This document shows, piece after piece, positions 1 through 8,171 of a stretch of 64,000 nt of DNA; positions within the stretch are counted from its first letter, which is position 1, and every line of letters starts with the position of its first letter. Under the pieces are notes generated by a model. The model saw only the letters and a program-made list of their open reading frames with translations, had not been told where the DNA came from and made no database searches. The stretch is from Actinomadura mexicana (GTDB lineage: Bacteria > Actinomycetota > Actinomycetes > Streptosporangiales > Streptosporangiaceae), in NCBI RefSeq assembly GCF_900188105.1, contig NZ_FZNP01000009.1:310001-374000 (forward strand), in the 5' to 3' direction. The position numbers and the translations under genes were made by a program.

Positions 1-39
1 CTGGTACTCGCTGAGGAGGACCTGCCCGGCCGCCGTCAT
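1..39 (-). CDS. Possible start of a further gene of the Hsp70/dynamin operon, cut by the window edge
   Basis: Downstream of the last dynamin gene on the minus strand there is an ATG at 39 that opens MTAAGQVLLSEYQ and runs off the window without a stop. It lies 53 bases after the preceding stop codon. No clear ribosome binding site is visible and only 13 codons can be read, so this may simply be non-coding sequence. No function can be given. The remaining bases up to 92 hold nothing else recognisable. Confidence 0.2.
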   Translation of the reverse strand, partial: MTAAGQVLLSEYQ

Positions 40-92
40 CCCGCCGCCGCACGCCGGCGACGACGACCGCTCGGCCCTGGTCGCCGCCCCCA

Positions 93-2036
93 CTACGCGC
101 CCACCTTCCGCAGTTCGGCGAGCAGGGCGTCGAGCCGGCGAGCGGACAGGTCGATCCCGTTCAGCAGTTCGACGCGGCGGTCGGTGGTGAGCCCCGTCAT
201 CTGCGCCAGGTCCTCGCGGTCCCGGACGACCTGCTGCCGCTCCTCCTCGACCCGGTCCTCGATCACCTCGATGATCGCGTCCCGCTCCCGTTCCGCCGCC
301 CGGACGGAGTCCTCGACCGCCGGTCCCGCGACGGCCCGCACGACCTCCTCGTAGACGCGCACCGCGGCCTCCTGCGTCCGCGCCTTGCGCCTGCGCCAGG
401 CGTTCAGGCCGGCGAGGACCACGGCGGTCACCAGGTAGTAGCCCAGGCCGCCGCCCTGGTGCCCGGTGCCGTGGCCGGGGGGCGGGCGGTGGGCGGGCAC
501 CGGCAGGGCGCGGTCCTTCTCGTGGTCCGGCCGCCGGTCCGGCCTGTGCGTGATCGCTCCGATCCCCATGCTGGCGACACCCGTGAGGAAGGAGGTGTCC
601 GGGGTGAGGTCGGCGGTCTCGAAGGACGTGGGCAGGTTCCCCGCGAGACCGTCCATCAGGCTGAGCCGGTCCAGGTGGGCCGAGACCGCGTCGCCGGGGC
701 CGCGGTGCCGGATGGTGTCCACGGCGTCGTTGAGCCGGTCGGCCACGATCTGCCGCATCTCGATGACCGTGGCGTCCGCTTCGTCCATCATCTGGGGCAC
801 GGCGGCCGCGAGCTTCTTGACGCCCATGCCGGGGAACCTGTCCAGATAGGTGGTGCGCAGTATGCGCACCCGTTCCGCCGCGAGCCTGCGCACCTCGCTC
901 TGCGCGTAGAGCGTCGCGGCCTCGAGGTCCGGTTTCCAGGTGTCCCCGCGGTCGGCGGCCCAGCGGTGGATGTTCTGCTCCCGTGCCCGGATCGCGTCGG
1001 ACGCGGCGTCGTCCTGGCCGAGCAGGGTCCTGCGTTCGGTCAGGCGGGCGCGCGTGGCCGCGGCCGTCGACTCGGCCAGCCGCAGCAGGTCCCTGCGGTG
1101 GATGTCGCCGACTCGGCTGATCACCTCCTGGCGCAGGCGCTCGGCCAGGCCGGGGATGCCGCTGACGCGCAGTTCGGCGTCGCGCTCCGGACCGGGGGGC
1201 TGGACCAGGGCGTTGAGGGCGAGCCGTGCCGAGACCGCTTCGCCGCGGACGTCCGCGAACTTGCCGGCGAGCCGTTCGGCCTCCTTCTCGTCCCCGTCGC
1301 AGATGCGGGACCAGGTCGCGGTCTGTCCCAGCATGTCCAGGTTGTGCCGCAACCGCCTCGCGGACCCCGTCTGGTCGCGGTGGGTCTGGACGATCATGTA
1401 GGTGCCGACCCGCTCGACGGACTCCGCGAGGAACCTCAGCTCCGGCTCGCTGACCGGCTCTCCGGGCTTGATGACGAACAGGACGGCGTCGCAGTCGGTG
1501 AGGGTCGCGAGGGTCAGCCTGCGGTGCGCCGGATTGAGGCCGCCGACACCGGGGGTGTCGGCCAGGCGCAGCCCCTCCGCCAGCAGCGGCGAGGGCAGGG
1601 TGATCCCGGCGTTGCGGACGAAGGCGTCCCGTCCGTGCCGGACTTCCACGCCCTTCTCGCCCCGGGTCGTCAGGTACTCGCCGATCTCGGCGGTGCCGTT
1701 CAGCTCCCGGTAGGTGATGGCGTCACCGCGCTGGACCGCGACGGTGGCGCTCGTCCTGTCTCCGTGCCGGAGCTCCACCGGCACGGAGGAGAGCGCCTCG
1801 GTCGCCGCCGGAAGGATCTCCTGCCCGACCAGCGCGTTGATGAGCGTGGACTTGCCGACGGACACCTCGCCGACGACGGTGACGCGGGCGAAGGGCTCAT
1901 GCCAGCGGCCCGCGAGCGCTTCGAGCGGCCGCCACAGCCGGTCGCTCACCAGCTGCTCCCTGGCGATCTCGACGATCTCCGTGACGATCCGGTCGATCGC
2001 GGCGTCGGGCGCGGTCATCGCGTGCGGGTCCGTCAT
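93..2036 (-). CDS. Dynamin-like GTPase with a membrane segment (second of the operon)
   Basis: A 647-residue dynamin-superfamily GTPase. Seen: a P-loop GEVSVGKSTLINALVG near residue 50, the G3 motif DTPGVGGLNP, a G4-like THRD, long helical (stalk-like) regions, and a hydrophobic stretch YYLVTAVVLAGLNAW followed by basic residues in the C-terminal third, which could anchor it in the membrane. Proteins of this family remodel or protect bacterial membranes (for example DynA/DynB and the mycobacterial IniA/IniC pair). The ATG at 2036 is chosen because the family sequence begins there and it sits one base from the stop of the preceding gene; the longer open frame upstream is the GrpE-like gene read out of frame. 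It is the last complete gene of the hsp70-dynamin-grpE-dynamin operon and probably acts with the first GTPase as a hetero-pair (inference). Confidence 0.87.
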   Translation of the reverse strand: MTDPHAMTAPDAAIDRIVTEIVEIAREQLVSDRLWRPLEALAGRWHEPFARVTVVGEVSVGKSTLINALVGQEILPAATEALSSVPVELRHGDRTSATVAVQRGDAITYRELNGTAEIGEYLTTRGEKGVEVRHGRDAFVRNAGITLPSPLLAEGLRLADTPGVGGLNPAHRRLTLATLTDCDAVLFVIKPGEPVSEPELRFLAESVERVGTYMIVQTHRDQTGSARRLRHNLDMLGQTATWSRICDGDEKEAERLAGKFADVRGEAVSARLALNALVQPPGPERDAELRVSGIPGLAERLRQEVISRVGDIHRRDLLRLAESTAAATRARLTERRTLLGQDDAASDAIRAREQNIHRWAADRGDTWKPDLEAATLYAQSEVRRLAAERVRILRTTYLDRFPGMGVKKLAAAVPQMMDEADATVIEMRQIVADRLNDAVDTIRHRGPGDAVSAHLDRLSLMDGLAGNLPTSFETADLTPDTSFLTGVASMGIGAITHRPDRRPDHEKDRALPVPAHRPPPGHGTGHQGGGLGYYLVTAVVLAGLNAWRRRKARTQEAAVRVYEEVVRAVAGPAVEDSVRAAERERDAIIEVIEDRVEEERQQVVRDREDLAQMTGLTTDRRVELLNGIDLSARRLDALLAELRKVGA

Positions 2037-2037
2037 C

Positions 2038-2532
2038 TCACTGCTCCTCGTCGTCGAAGACGGCGACACGCGCGGGCCTGACGACGGCACCGGAGGCGTC
2101 GGTGAACCCCACCGCCAGCACCTCGGCGATCCGCTCGTGGTCGGCGGGCGTCCCGGGCTTCCTGCTCTCGGCCCACTGGTGGACGAGCGGGTCGTAGGCG
2201 TCGCCGACCGCCGGATCGACGACGTCGACGGCTCCGAGCATCGCCACGGCGGCGCGCAGGCGCCGTGCGAGCTCGCGGTTGTCGAGGCGGTCGGCGACCG
2301 CGAGGATCCGTCCGGCGGCATCGGCGTCCCCCCGTGCGTGACGGTCCTCGCCCGGCGCTACCCGGGCCGCGGGCCGGGCGGGGGGTTCATGGGACGGAGC
2401 GCCAGCGGGCATGGGGGCGGGTAACCCCGGTCCGGCCGCTGCCATGGGCCGCGCCCCGGGGTCGAGGCGGTGCGCGAACAGGCGCAGGGCCTGTGCCAGG
2501 GCACGGCGGACCGCCCAGAACGTACGTTTCAA
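2038..2532 (-). CDS. GrpE-like nucleotide exchange factor (TTG start)
   Basis: A 164-residue protein whose C-terminal 60 residues match the GrpE head domain: a YDPLVHQWAE segment (compare FDPxxHEAV in GrpE), then IAEVL-x-GF and VVRPARVAVF. The middle is a Pro/Ala-rich linker and the N-terminus is a basic helix, so the long GrpE dimerisation helix is shortened. The start is a TTG at 2532, with AAGGAGG a few bases upstream, and it overlaps the stop of the preceding dynamin gene as TTGA, pointing to translational coupling. GrpE releases ADP from Hsp70; here the partner should be the Hsp70-like protein encoded at 3887-5865 (inference). It is a specialised paralogue and not the housekeeping GrpE, which is longer and sits next to dnaK/dnaJ. 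Confidence 0.78.
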   Translation of the reverse strand: MKRTFWAVRRALAQALRLFAHRLDPGARPMAAAGPGLPAPMPAGAPSHEPPARPAARVAPGEDRHARGDADAAGRILAVADRLDNRELARRLRAAVAMLGAVDVVDPAVGDAYDPLVHQWAESRKPGTPADHERIAEVLAVGFTDASGAVVRPARVAVFDDEEQ

Positions 2533-3890
2533 CCTGCCTCCTTGTTCATCAGCGCGTCGGATCGCGGATCCGACAGCGCCTCCCGTGCCGCGTCCACGAC
2601 CAGGGCCGCCAGCTCCCGGAACCGGGAGTCGCGGAACGGGTCGGCGGCGTGCTCGCGCCAGCGGGCCAGCGCGGCGGACGCATCGGCCCGCCCGACGGCC
2701 TCGGAGCGCAGCAGGCTCACCGCCAGGCGCGCCTCCCGCGCGTCGAGTCCGTCCACGCCGGACCGCTCGATCAGCCGTCCGCCCGCCCGCCGGCTCAGCA
2801 GAGCGAACTCGCGGGACCCTGCCACCGCGTCCAACCGGGCCCGCAGCAGCGCCGCCGGCCCGTCGGGGAGCCGGGCGGCCAGCCGGTGCAGCCGCAGGTT
2901 CGCGGCCGTGGCGGTGAACAGGTCGCGGTCGCCGGCGATGTCGGCGAGGACCGCCTCCAGGGAGCGGATGCGGGACAGCTCCTCGAAGACCTCGGCGACC
3001 TCGGCGGCGCTCGTCCTCCCCGCCGACGCGCGCACGAGGGCGGGCAGCCAGGCGGGGCCGCCCACGGCCCGTCTCAGGGCGTCGAGGTGGCCGGGCGGCA
3101 GGGCGTCGCTCAGCTGCTCGGCCAGCCGCTCCCAGCTCAGGGTCGGGCGTGCCAGCACGTCGGGGCGTTCCCGCAGGGCCTCCAGCGCGCCGAGGACGCG
3201 CGCGTCGACGCCGCCCGTCCGCGCGGTGGCCGCCATCAGCTGGTTCACCGCGGCGAACCGGAAGGGCACCGGCGTGGTGCGGCGCACCTTCTCCTCGATC
3301 TCCTCGACCGGGTCGCTCACCAGGTCGATCTTGGACATCGCCACGACGATGTTCCCGACGACGTCGAGCGGCCCCGCCGAGAACGCCGCCAGTTCCTCGA
3401 TCCCCCGGGCCCACTGGTCGATCCGCCCCCCGGTGAGCACGCAGACGAAGGCGGCCGCCGCGCCGGTGAGGTCCGAGCCGCCCAGCATGCGCAGGGTCTC
3501 GCGGGGCGAGTGCACCACCGAGTCGAGGCCCGGCGTGTCGCCGAGCAGGACGTGCCGGGCGAGCGGGAAGTCGCAGGCGACCGAGCGGTGCCCCGGATCG
3601 GGGAGGTCGGGCGCAGGGAGATCCGGGGCGTGGTACCACGTGACGGTCGAGGTCGTCTCCGCGAACGCGGTCGCCGCCAGCGGCCGGCCCACCAGGGCGT
3701 TGAGCAGCGTCGACTTGCCCGTCGAGATCGACCCCACGAGCAGGACCCGCAGTGGCTGACCGCACTGGGCGACGACGTCGCGCAGCGTCGGGTCGTCGCG
3801 CAGCGCGGGGTCGTCGCGGAACGCCGGGGCGGCCAGCAGTTCGCTGCAGTGCCGCGCGATCAGCGCCGAGGCGCCGTCCCCGGCCGTCAT
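2529..3890 (-). CDS. Dynamin-like GTPase (first of the operon)
   Basis: A 453-residue dynamin-family GTPase. The G1 loop GSISTGKSTLLNALVG lies near residue 53, the G3 motif is GDTPGLDS and the G4 region is MSKIDLV. The rest is alpha-helical and shows no obvious membrane segment, unlike the second GTPase. Its ATG overlaps the Hsp70 stop codon as ATGA, and its stop overlaps the TTG start of the GrpE-like gene, so all three are translationally coupled. Paired dynamin-like GTPases of unequal length are known in actinobacteria (IniA/IniC and DynA/DynB). The combination with Hsp70 and GrpE suggests chaperone-assisted assembly or disassembly of the GTPase at the membrane, which is inferred from gene order only. 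Confidence 0.87.
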   Translation of the reverse strand: MTAGDGASALIARHCSELLAAPAFRDDPALRDDPTLRDVVAQCGQPLRVLLVGSISTGKSTLLNALVGRPLAATAFAETTSTVTWYHAPDLPAPDLPDPGHRSVACDFPLARHVLLGDTPGLDSVVHSPRETLRMLGGSDLTGAAAAFVCVLTGGRIDQWARGIEELAAFSAGPLDVVGNIVVAMSKIDLVSDPVEEIEEKVRRTTPVPFRFAAVNQLMAATARTGGVDARVLGALEALRERPDVLARPTLSWERLAEQLSDALPPGHLDALRRAVGGPAWLPALVRASAGRTSAAEVAEVFEELSRIRSLEAVLADIAGDRDLFTATAANLRLHRLAARLPDGPAALLRARLDAVAGSREFALLSRRAGGRLIERSGVDGLDAREARLAVSLLRSEAVGRADASAALARWREHAADPFRDSRFRELAALVVDAAREALSDPRSDALMNKEAG

Positions 3891-5865
3891 GCCGGCGCCC
3901 CGTGCAGGTGCAGGCGGTGCAGCGATCCGCCGGCGTGTGCGTAGACCACGCCGGGTTCGGGGCTGGGGTGCAGGGCGCTGGGCCGGGGCATCGCGATGGC
4001 GTCCCGCAGGGCGATCTGCTCACCGGTGCCCACCTCGACGGCCCGGTACACGGAGTCGTGCCGGTCGAACGCGATCACGGCGTCCTCGGTTGCGGTGGCG
4101 GTCCAGGCGAGCGAACCGCCCGCGGGCAGCGGCCTGGCCCAGACCGGTTCCAGATCTCCGCCTTCCTCCCGCCGGGCGACGAGCTCCCCGTCGTGGGCCG
4201 TGTAGAGCACCGGCCGCCGCGGGTCGACGGCGAGCTCCGCCTCCTCGGGCAGGCCCAGCACCGTCACGGTGCCGAGCGTCGCGACGTCCAGCAGGACGAC
4301 CTTTCCGGGCAGGCGCGCGACCAGCCGGGACCCGCCGCAGAACGCGAGCGACCGGACGGGGCCCCCGGGATCCAGGCGGCACCACCGGCCCGTGCCGAGG
4401 TCGTGCAGGACGCCTTCGCCGTCCCGCTGGGTCCAGGCGAGCAGCGATCCCTCGAAGGCCATCGCCGTGGTGCCGTCCGGACGGGCGGGCGTCGCCGCGA
4501 GCCGCCCGAGGACCACGTCCTCCCGGAAGAACCCCTGGGGATCGACATCCCCGACGATGAAGGCCGGGGAGTCGCTGGCCAGGACCACGCGGCCGGACAG
4601 CAGGGCGCTCCGCACCCGGCGGACCGGCGGCAGCGGCCCGCCCGCCAGGCCCGCGGGGCCTGCCCCGACCCTTACGCGGCCGTCCTCCGACAGTTCGAGG
4701 ACCCCGCCGCGGGTCCCCGCCACGTCCCGGGGCCCGTCTCCGGCGCGATGGCCGGCGGGGACGAGGGTGAAGGGCCGGGAAGCGGAGGGAAGGCGGCCCG
4801 CCCCGGGGCGGGCGCAGCGCAGAGCCCCGAGCACGACAGGGCTGCCCTCGGCCGTGTCGGTGAGATCGACGAACGCCGTTCCGCAGGTGTGCGCCAGGCG
4901 CCGGACCTCCTCGCGCAGGGCCGGCACCCGCGCCGTGCCGCCGCTCAGGACGATCGTCCCGGGCGCACGCGGTCCGAGCGCGGCGAACGCCTCGCCGGCG
5001 ACCGCCGTGCACGCCAGTACCAGAGGCTCGATGGCGTCGACGAAATCGTCCTGGTCTATGACGATGTCGAGCCCCTGAACGGCGAAATGCGCCTCTTCGC
5101 TGTCGCTCAGGGCGCGCTTGACGAGTTCGGCCTCCGCGCGCAGCAGTTCGGGGTCCCGCGCGGCGATCTCGTTCAGCACGCGCCGCTCCCGCTCACCGGC
5201 ACGGTCGCGCGCGATCGCGAGGACGGCGGCGTCGAAGTCGTCGCCGCCGATCAGCCGCCCCGCCTGGTGGAAGGTGCGCGGAGCACCGCCGCCGGAGGCG
5301 CGCAGGGCGGCGAAGTCGAACGTCGACGCACCGAAGTCGAGGACGGCGAACGAGTCGAGGCCGCTCTGCCGCTCCACGGCCCGCGCCCCGGCGGCCTCGG
5401 CTTCGGTGACGAGGCTGACGTCGGGGCAGCCGACGGCGACGGCGGCCTCGGCGAGGACGGCCTTCTCCCGGTCCGTCCACAGGACGGGATGGGTGAGGAC
5501 GAGGTGGTCGACGTCCCCGTGCCGGTCCCTGATCGTCTTCAGGGCGTGGGCGAGCACCGTCGCGACGCCACGGACGAGCGGCTGGGTGTCCCCGGAGCCG
5601 AAGTGGATCTCCCGGTACAGGGGTCGAGCGCGCCCGCCCGGTTGATCATCTGCTTCAGCCCGGTGTGGTAGCGGTCGCGGAACGTCCGGCCCGCACCCCG
5701 GTTGCGCGCGGCGACGCCCGTCTCCAGAGAGCGGTCGCGCTTCAGCACCAGGACGGTCGGCCACTCCGGCACGCCCTCGACCCGCACCGCCGCGGGCGGC
5801 GCCCCGGGCTCGGTGATCACCGCCGCCTTCGTCAGGGAGGCGCCTACGTCGATAGAAGCGATCAC
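3887..5865 (-). CDS. Hsp70-like ATPase with a C-terminal beta-propeller-like region; apparent one-base frameshift
   Basis: The N-terminal part starts at a GTG (5865) with the phosphate-1 motif SIDVGASLTKA; after a frame change near 5620-5623 the protein continues through the phosphate-2 motif LDFGASTFDFA and the adenosine motif LSGGTARVPALREEV, all typical of the Hsp70 ATPase domain. The two frames join cleanly if one C is added to the run of four (GGGG on the plus strand at 5620-5623); the span of 1979 bases plus one gives exactly 660 codons. The deletion is either a sequencing error or a real inactivating mutation. From about residue 360 the usual substrate-binding domain is absent; instead there are repeated short beta-type units (for example FEGSLLAWTQRDG, LVARLPGKVVLLDVAT, LYTAHDGELVARRE) that resemble a WD40/PQQ-like propeller. 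First gene of the four-gene operon, divergent from a regulator. Confidence 0.8.
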
Positions 5866-5920
5866 TGGACCACCCGCCCCCGGATCCCTCGATCCCGCCT
5901 GTGATCTACATCACGTCAAC

Positions 5921-5983
5921 TTGTTGTCATAAGGACATTAAGCGCGTTCACGATTTGTTGTCAACGCGACCATTAGTTAGTCT
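5921..5983. promoter_or_regulatory. Divergent control region with direct repeats and a promoter for a leaderless mRNA
   Basis: TTGTTGTCA occurs twice in the same orientation (5921-5929 and 5955-5963), 34 bases apart. On the plus strand the second copy supplies a -35 box TTGTTG (5955-5960), 17 bases before TAGTCT (5978-5983); transcription would then begin at about the GTG at 5990, so the regulator's mRNA is probably leaderless. On the minus strand the same repeat reads TTGACA with TAATGT 18 bases on, a plausible promoter for the Hsp70/dynamin operon. The repeats may be binding sites for the NUDIX-family regulator encoded next to them (inference). Confidence 0.5.
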
Positions 5984-5989
5984 CTGGCC

Positions 5990-6721
5990 GTGTCTGGCCA
6001 CCGCCGCGAACCCCACCTCGTCCACGTCACCGCCGACCTGGTCATCCTCACCATCCGCCACGGCGTCCTCTGCGTGCTGCTCGTGGAACGGGGGAACGAG
6101 CCGTTCCTCGGGCGCCTCGCCCTCCCGGGCGGCTTCCTCCGCGGCGCGGAGACTCTGGAGGACACGGCGGTGCGCGAACTGCGCGAGGAGACCGGCCTGG
6201 AGACCGGCGACTTCCACCTGGAGCAGGTCCGCGTCTACTCGGCCCCGGACCGGGACCCGCGAGACAGGCGCGTCATCACCTGCTCCTACCTCGCCATCGC
6301 CCCCGACCTCCCGGTACCGCGCCCCGGGTCGGACGCGCGGGCGGCGTCGTGGTCGCCGGTCGGCAGGACGCTGGTCCACGCCGACGCGCTGGCGTTCGAC
6401 CACCGGCGCATCCTCGCGGACGCGGTCGAGCGGGCCAGGACGAAGCTCCAGCACACCACCCTCGCCACCCGCTTCTGCCCGCCGGAGTTCACGATCAGCG
6501 AGTTGCGGGAGGTCTACGAGACCGTGTGGGGCGTCGACCTGGACCGCTCGAACTTCCACCGCAAGGTCATCGACACCCCCGGCTTCCTGATCCCCACCGG
6601 CCGCCGCACCGTGGGGGGCGGCCGCCCGGCCGCGCTCTACCGCGCCGGACCCGCGACGGCGCTCGTCCCCCCGATGCACCGGCCGTCACCGCTCGGTCCG
6701 GAGCCGGGCGGAGGGGCCTGA
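5990..6721 (+). CDS. NUDIX-domain transcriptional regulator (NrtR-like)
   Basis: A 243-residue protein: residues 10-150 form a NUDIX domain with the box GGFLRGAETLEDTAVRELRE followed by ETGL, and residues 160-220 form a winged helix (FTISELREVYETVWG, then NFHRKV and a GRPA-x-LYR end). This is the architecture of NrtR-type regulators, in which a NUDIX domain senses a nucleotide-sugar ligand (ADP-ribose in NrtR) and the winged helix binds DNA. The Nudix box is intact, so hydrolysis cannot be excluded. It starts with GTG right after a TAGTCT -10 box, which implies a leaderless transcript. NrtR genes usually neighbour NAD genes, but none are here; the divergent Hsp70/dynamin operon is the likeliest target (inference). 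The stretch 6722-6873 downstream shows no gene. Confidence 0.82.
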   Translation: MSGHRREPHLVHVTADLVILTIRHGVLCVLLVERGNEPFLGRLALPGGFLRGAETLEDTAVRELREETGLETGDFHLEQVRVYSAPDRDPRDRRVITCSYLAIAPDLPVPRPGSDARAASWSPVGRTLVHADALAFDHRRILADAVERARTKLQHTTLATRFCPPEFTISELREVYETVWGVDLDRSNFHRKVIDTPGFLIPTGRRTVGGGRPAALYRAGPATALVPPMHRPSPLGPEPGGGA

Positions 6722-6873
6722 TGGGCGGTCGGAGACCCCCGGACGGCCGGCCGCCGGTGGGCGCCGACCCGGCCGCCCTGGACGGTGCCAGGGCGGCCGG
6801 ACGCCGGCGGGTGCCCGCTCCCTACCGGACGGGGCGGCAGGTGATCGAGACCGAGCGGGACCGGAACTCGCGG

Positions 6874-7917
6874 TCAGGCGACGCGGACCCCGCCGGCGAA
6901 CGGGCGGCCGGCGAGCGGAGCGATCTTGACGACGTCGCCGGTCTGCGGCGCGTGGACCATGTTGCCGTTGCCGATGTACATCCCCATGTGGTGCAGGTCG
7001 CTGTGGAAGAACACCAGGTCGCCGGGCTTGAGCTGGCTCATGCTCACGTGGGTCCCGGCGTTGTACTGGCTTCCGGTGTAGTGGCCGAGGGTGACGCCGA
7101 CCTGCGCGTAGGCGTACAGGGTCAGGCCGGAGCAGTCGAAGCCCTTGATGTTGGCGCCCTGCGCCGTGCCGTAGCTCGGGCCGGAGGCGGTGCCGCCGCC
7201 CCAGGAGTAGGGCACGCCCTGCTGGGCCAGCGCGGCCCGGACGGCCGTCATCGCCTTGGCCGAGGCGCCGCCGGAACTGATGTTGGGGATGGAGCCGGGG
7301 CGCGCACCGGCGGTCTTGAAGGTGCCGAGCTGCTTCTCGACCTTCTTGAGCCTGACCTGGAGTTCCCGCCGTTTCTTCTTCGCCTCGCCGGTGAGCCGGC
7401 GCACCTGGGCCGCGCGCTGCTCGGCGGCCTTGCGGGACCGGTCCGCGCCCTGCATCACCTGGAGCATCTGGGTGATGCGGGTGTCGTTCTGCTTGGCGAA
7501 GTAGTTGAGGGTGGCCGACTGGTCCAGGACGGCCTGCGGGTCGGAGGACGAGGCGAAGGTGATGGCCGGGTCCGCCGGGCCGTTCTTGTAGCTGTCGGCG
7601 GCGATCTTCGCCATGCGTTCGCGCGCCTCCTCCAGCGTCTTCTGCTGGCGCTGGGCGCTGCTCCTGGCCACCTTCGCGGCGTGCTCGGCCTGCTTGAGCC
7701 GTTCGCGCAGCCCGTTGTACTGCTCGCTGAGCTTCTCGGCCTCGTCGGCGAGCTTCTCCTGCCGCGCGGTCAGTTCCTTGCGGGTCGGCTTGGGCTCGGC
7801 GTGGGCGGGCGCGGGCGCGAGGAGCCCGGCGGACAGGGCGAGGGCCGCCGTCCATGCCGAGCCGGTGCGGATCCTGCGGCGGGCTGTCGTTCGGGGGCCG
7901 GCAGCTCGTCGCTGCAT
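6874..7917 (-). CDS. Secreted NlpC/P60 peptidoglycan endopeptidase with coiled-coil N-terminus
   Basis: A 347-residue exported hydrolase. The signal peptide is at residues 1-40 (basic start, AALALSAGLLAPAPAHA). Residues 41-200 form a long charged coiled coil, rich in Glu/Lys/Arg, like the RipA/PcsB-type regulatory domain. Residues 220-347 are the NlpC/P60 catalytic domain with Cys262 in FDCSGL, His310 in HHMGMYIG and His322 in MVHAP. The enzyme should cut the D-Glu-DAP bond in peptide stems outside the membrane and is involved in cell separation or growth. The ATG at 7917 follows GAGAGGA. The 5' leader contains a c-di-AMP riboswitch, so expression should fall when c-di-AMP is high, as for resuscitation factors and other wall hydrolases of actinomycetes. 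Confidence 0.92.
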   Translation of the reverse strand: MQRRAAGPRTTARRRIRTGSAWTAALALSAGLLAPAPAHAEPKPTRKELTARQEKLADEAEKLSEQYNGLRERLKQAEHAAKVARSSAQRQQKTLEEARERMAKIAADSYKNGPADPAITFASSSDPQAVLDQSATLNYFAKQNDTRITQMLQVMQGADRSRKAAEQRAAQVRRLTGEAKKKRRELQVRLKKVEKQLGTFKTAGARPGSIPNISSGGASAKAMTAVRAALAQQGVPYSWGGGTASGPSYGTAQGANIKGFDCSGLTLYAYAQVGVTLGHYTGSQYNAGTHVSMSQLKPGDLVFFHSDLHHMGMYIGNGNMVHAPQTGDVVKIAPLAGRPFAGGVRVA

Positions 7918-7929
7918 GCGGTGTCCTCT

Positions 7930-8030
7930 CCTGTACCGCCTACCGGGTCAGCTGACGGGTTCGGGCCGGAGTCGCCCTACCGTCCTCGCGGGACGGATTC
8001 ACCCCTGAAGATCGGGTCCCCGGTTCCCCG
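7930..8030 (-). promoter_or_regulatory. c-di-AMP riboswitch (ydaO/yuaA class)
   Basis: Read on the minus strand, the leader of the NlpC/P60 gene carries the conserved blocks of this riboswitch in order: AGGGGTGAATCC, then a small hairpin, TAGGGCGACTCC, then CCCGAACCCGTCAGC followed by TGACCCGGTAGGCG, ending about 20 bases before the ribosome binding site. These blocks, especially GAACCCGTCAGCT and CCGGTAGGCG, are diagnostic for the actinobacterial ydaO type that sits before rpf and NlpC/P60 wall-hydrolase genes. Boundaries are approximate. Ligand binding is expected to switch the downstream hydrolase off. Confidence 0.88.
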
Positions 8031-8088
8031 GACGGAGCCGTCCGCGGGATTCGGCGCGGTCGCCGGCCGTCCCCGGCGGGGACGTCGG

Positions 8089-8124
8089 ACCGTGACCTCC
8101 TACGGAGCGTAGGAGGTTTACGGT
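8089..8124 (-). terminator. Hairpin after the BlaI / small membrane ORF pair
   Basis: An inverted repeat with CCTCCTAC / GTAGGAGG as the inner arms, extended by ACCGT / ACGGT outer arms, with a GGAGC-type loop. It lies about 50 bases downstream of the stop of the 82-residue ORF and upstream of the riboswitch. No T-run follows, which is normal for GC-rich actinomycetes. Acts most likely as a terminator separating the two minus-strand units. Confidence 0.5.
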
Positions 8125-8171
8125 CAGTTCGCCACCGGAGCGGAGGATTTCCCCAAAAGCCACATAACGCC

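Noticed and set aside
459..2081. 540-codon plus-strand open frame opposite the dynamin gene
   Set aside because: Composition is Arg/Gly/Pro-rich without motifs; it is the antisense shadow of a clear GTPase gene caused by high GC content.
2038..4023. 661-codon minus-strand frame spanning the first dynamin gene
   Set aside because: Only its last 164 codons (GrpE-like gene) are real; the rest is an out-of-frame reading of the dynamin gene.
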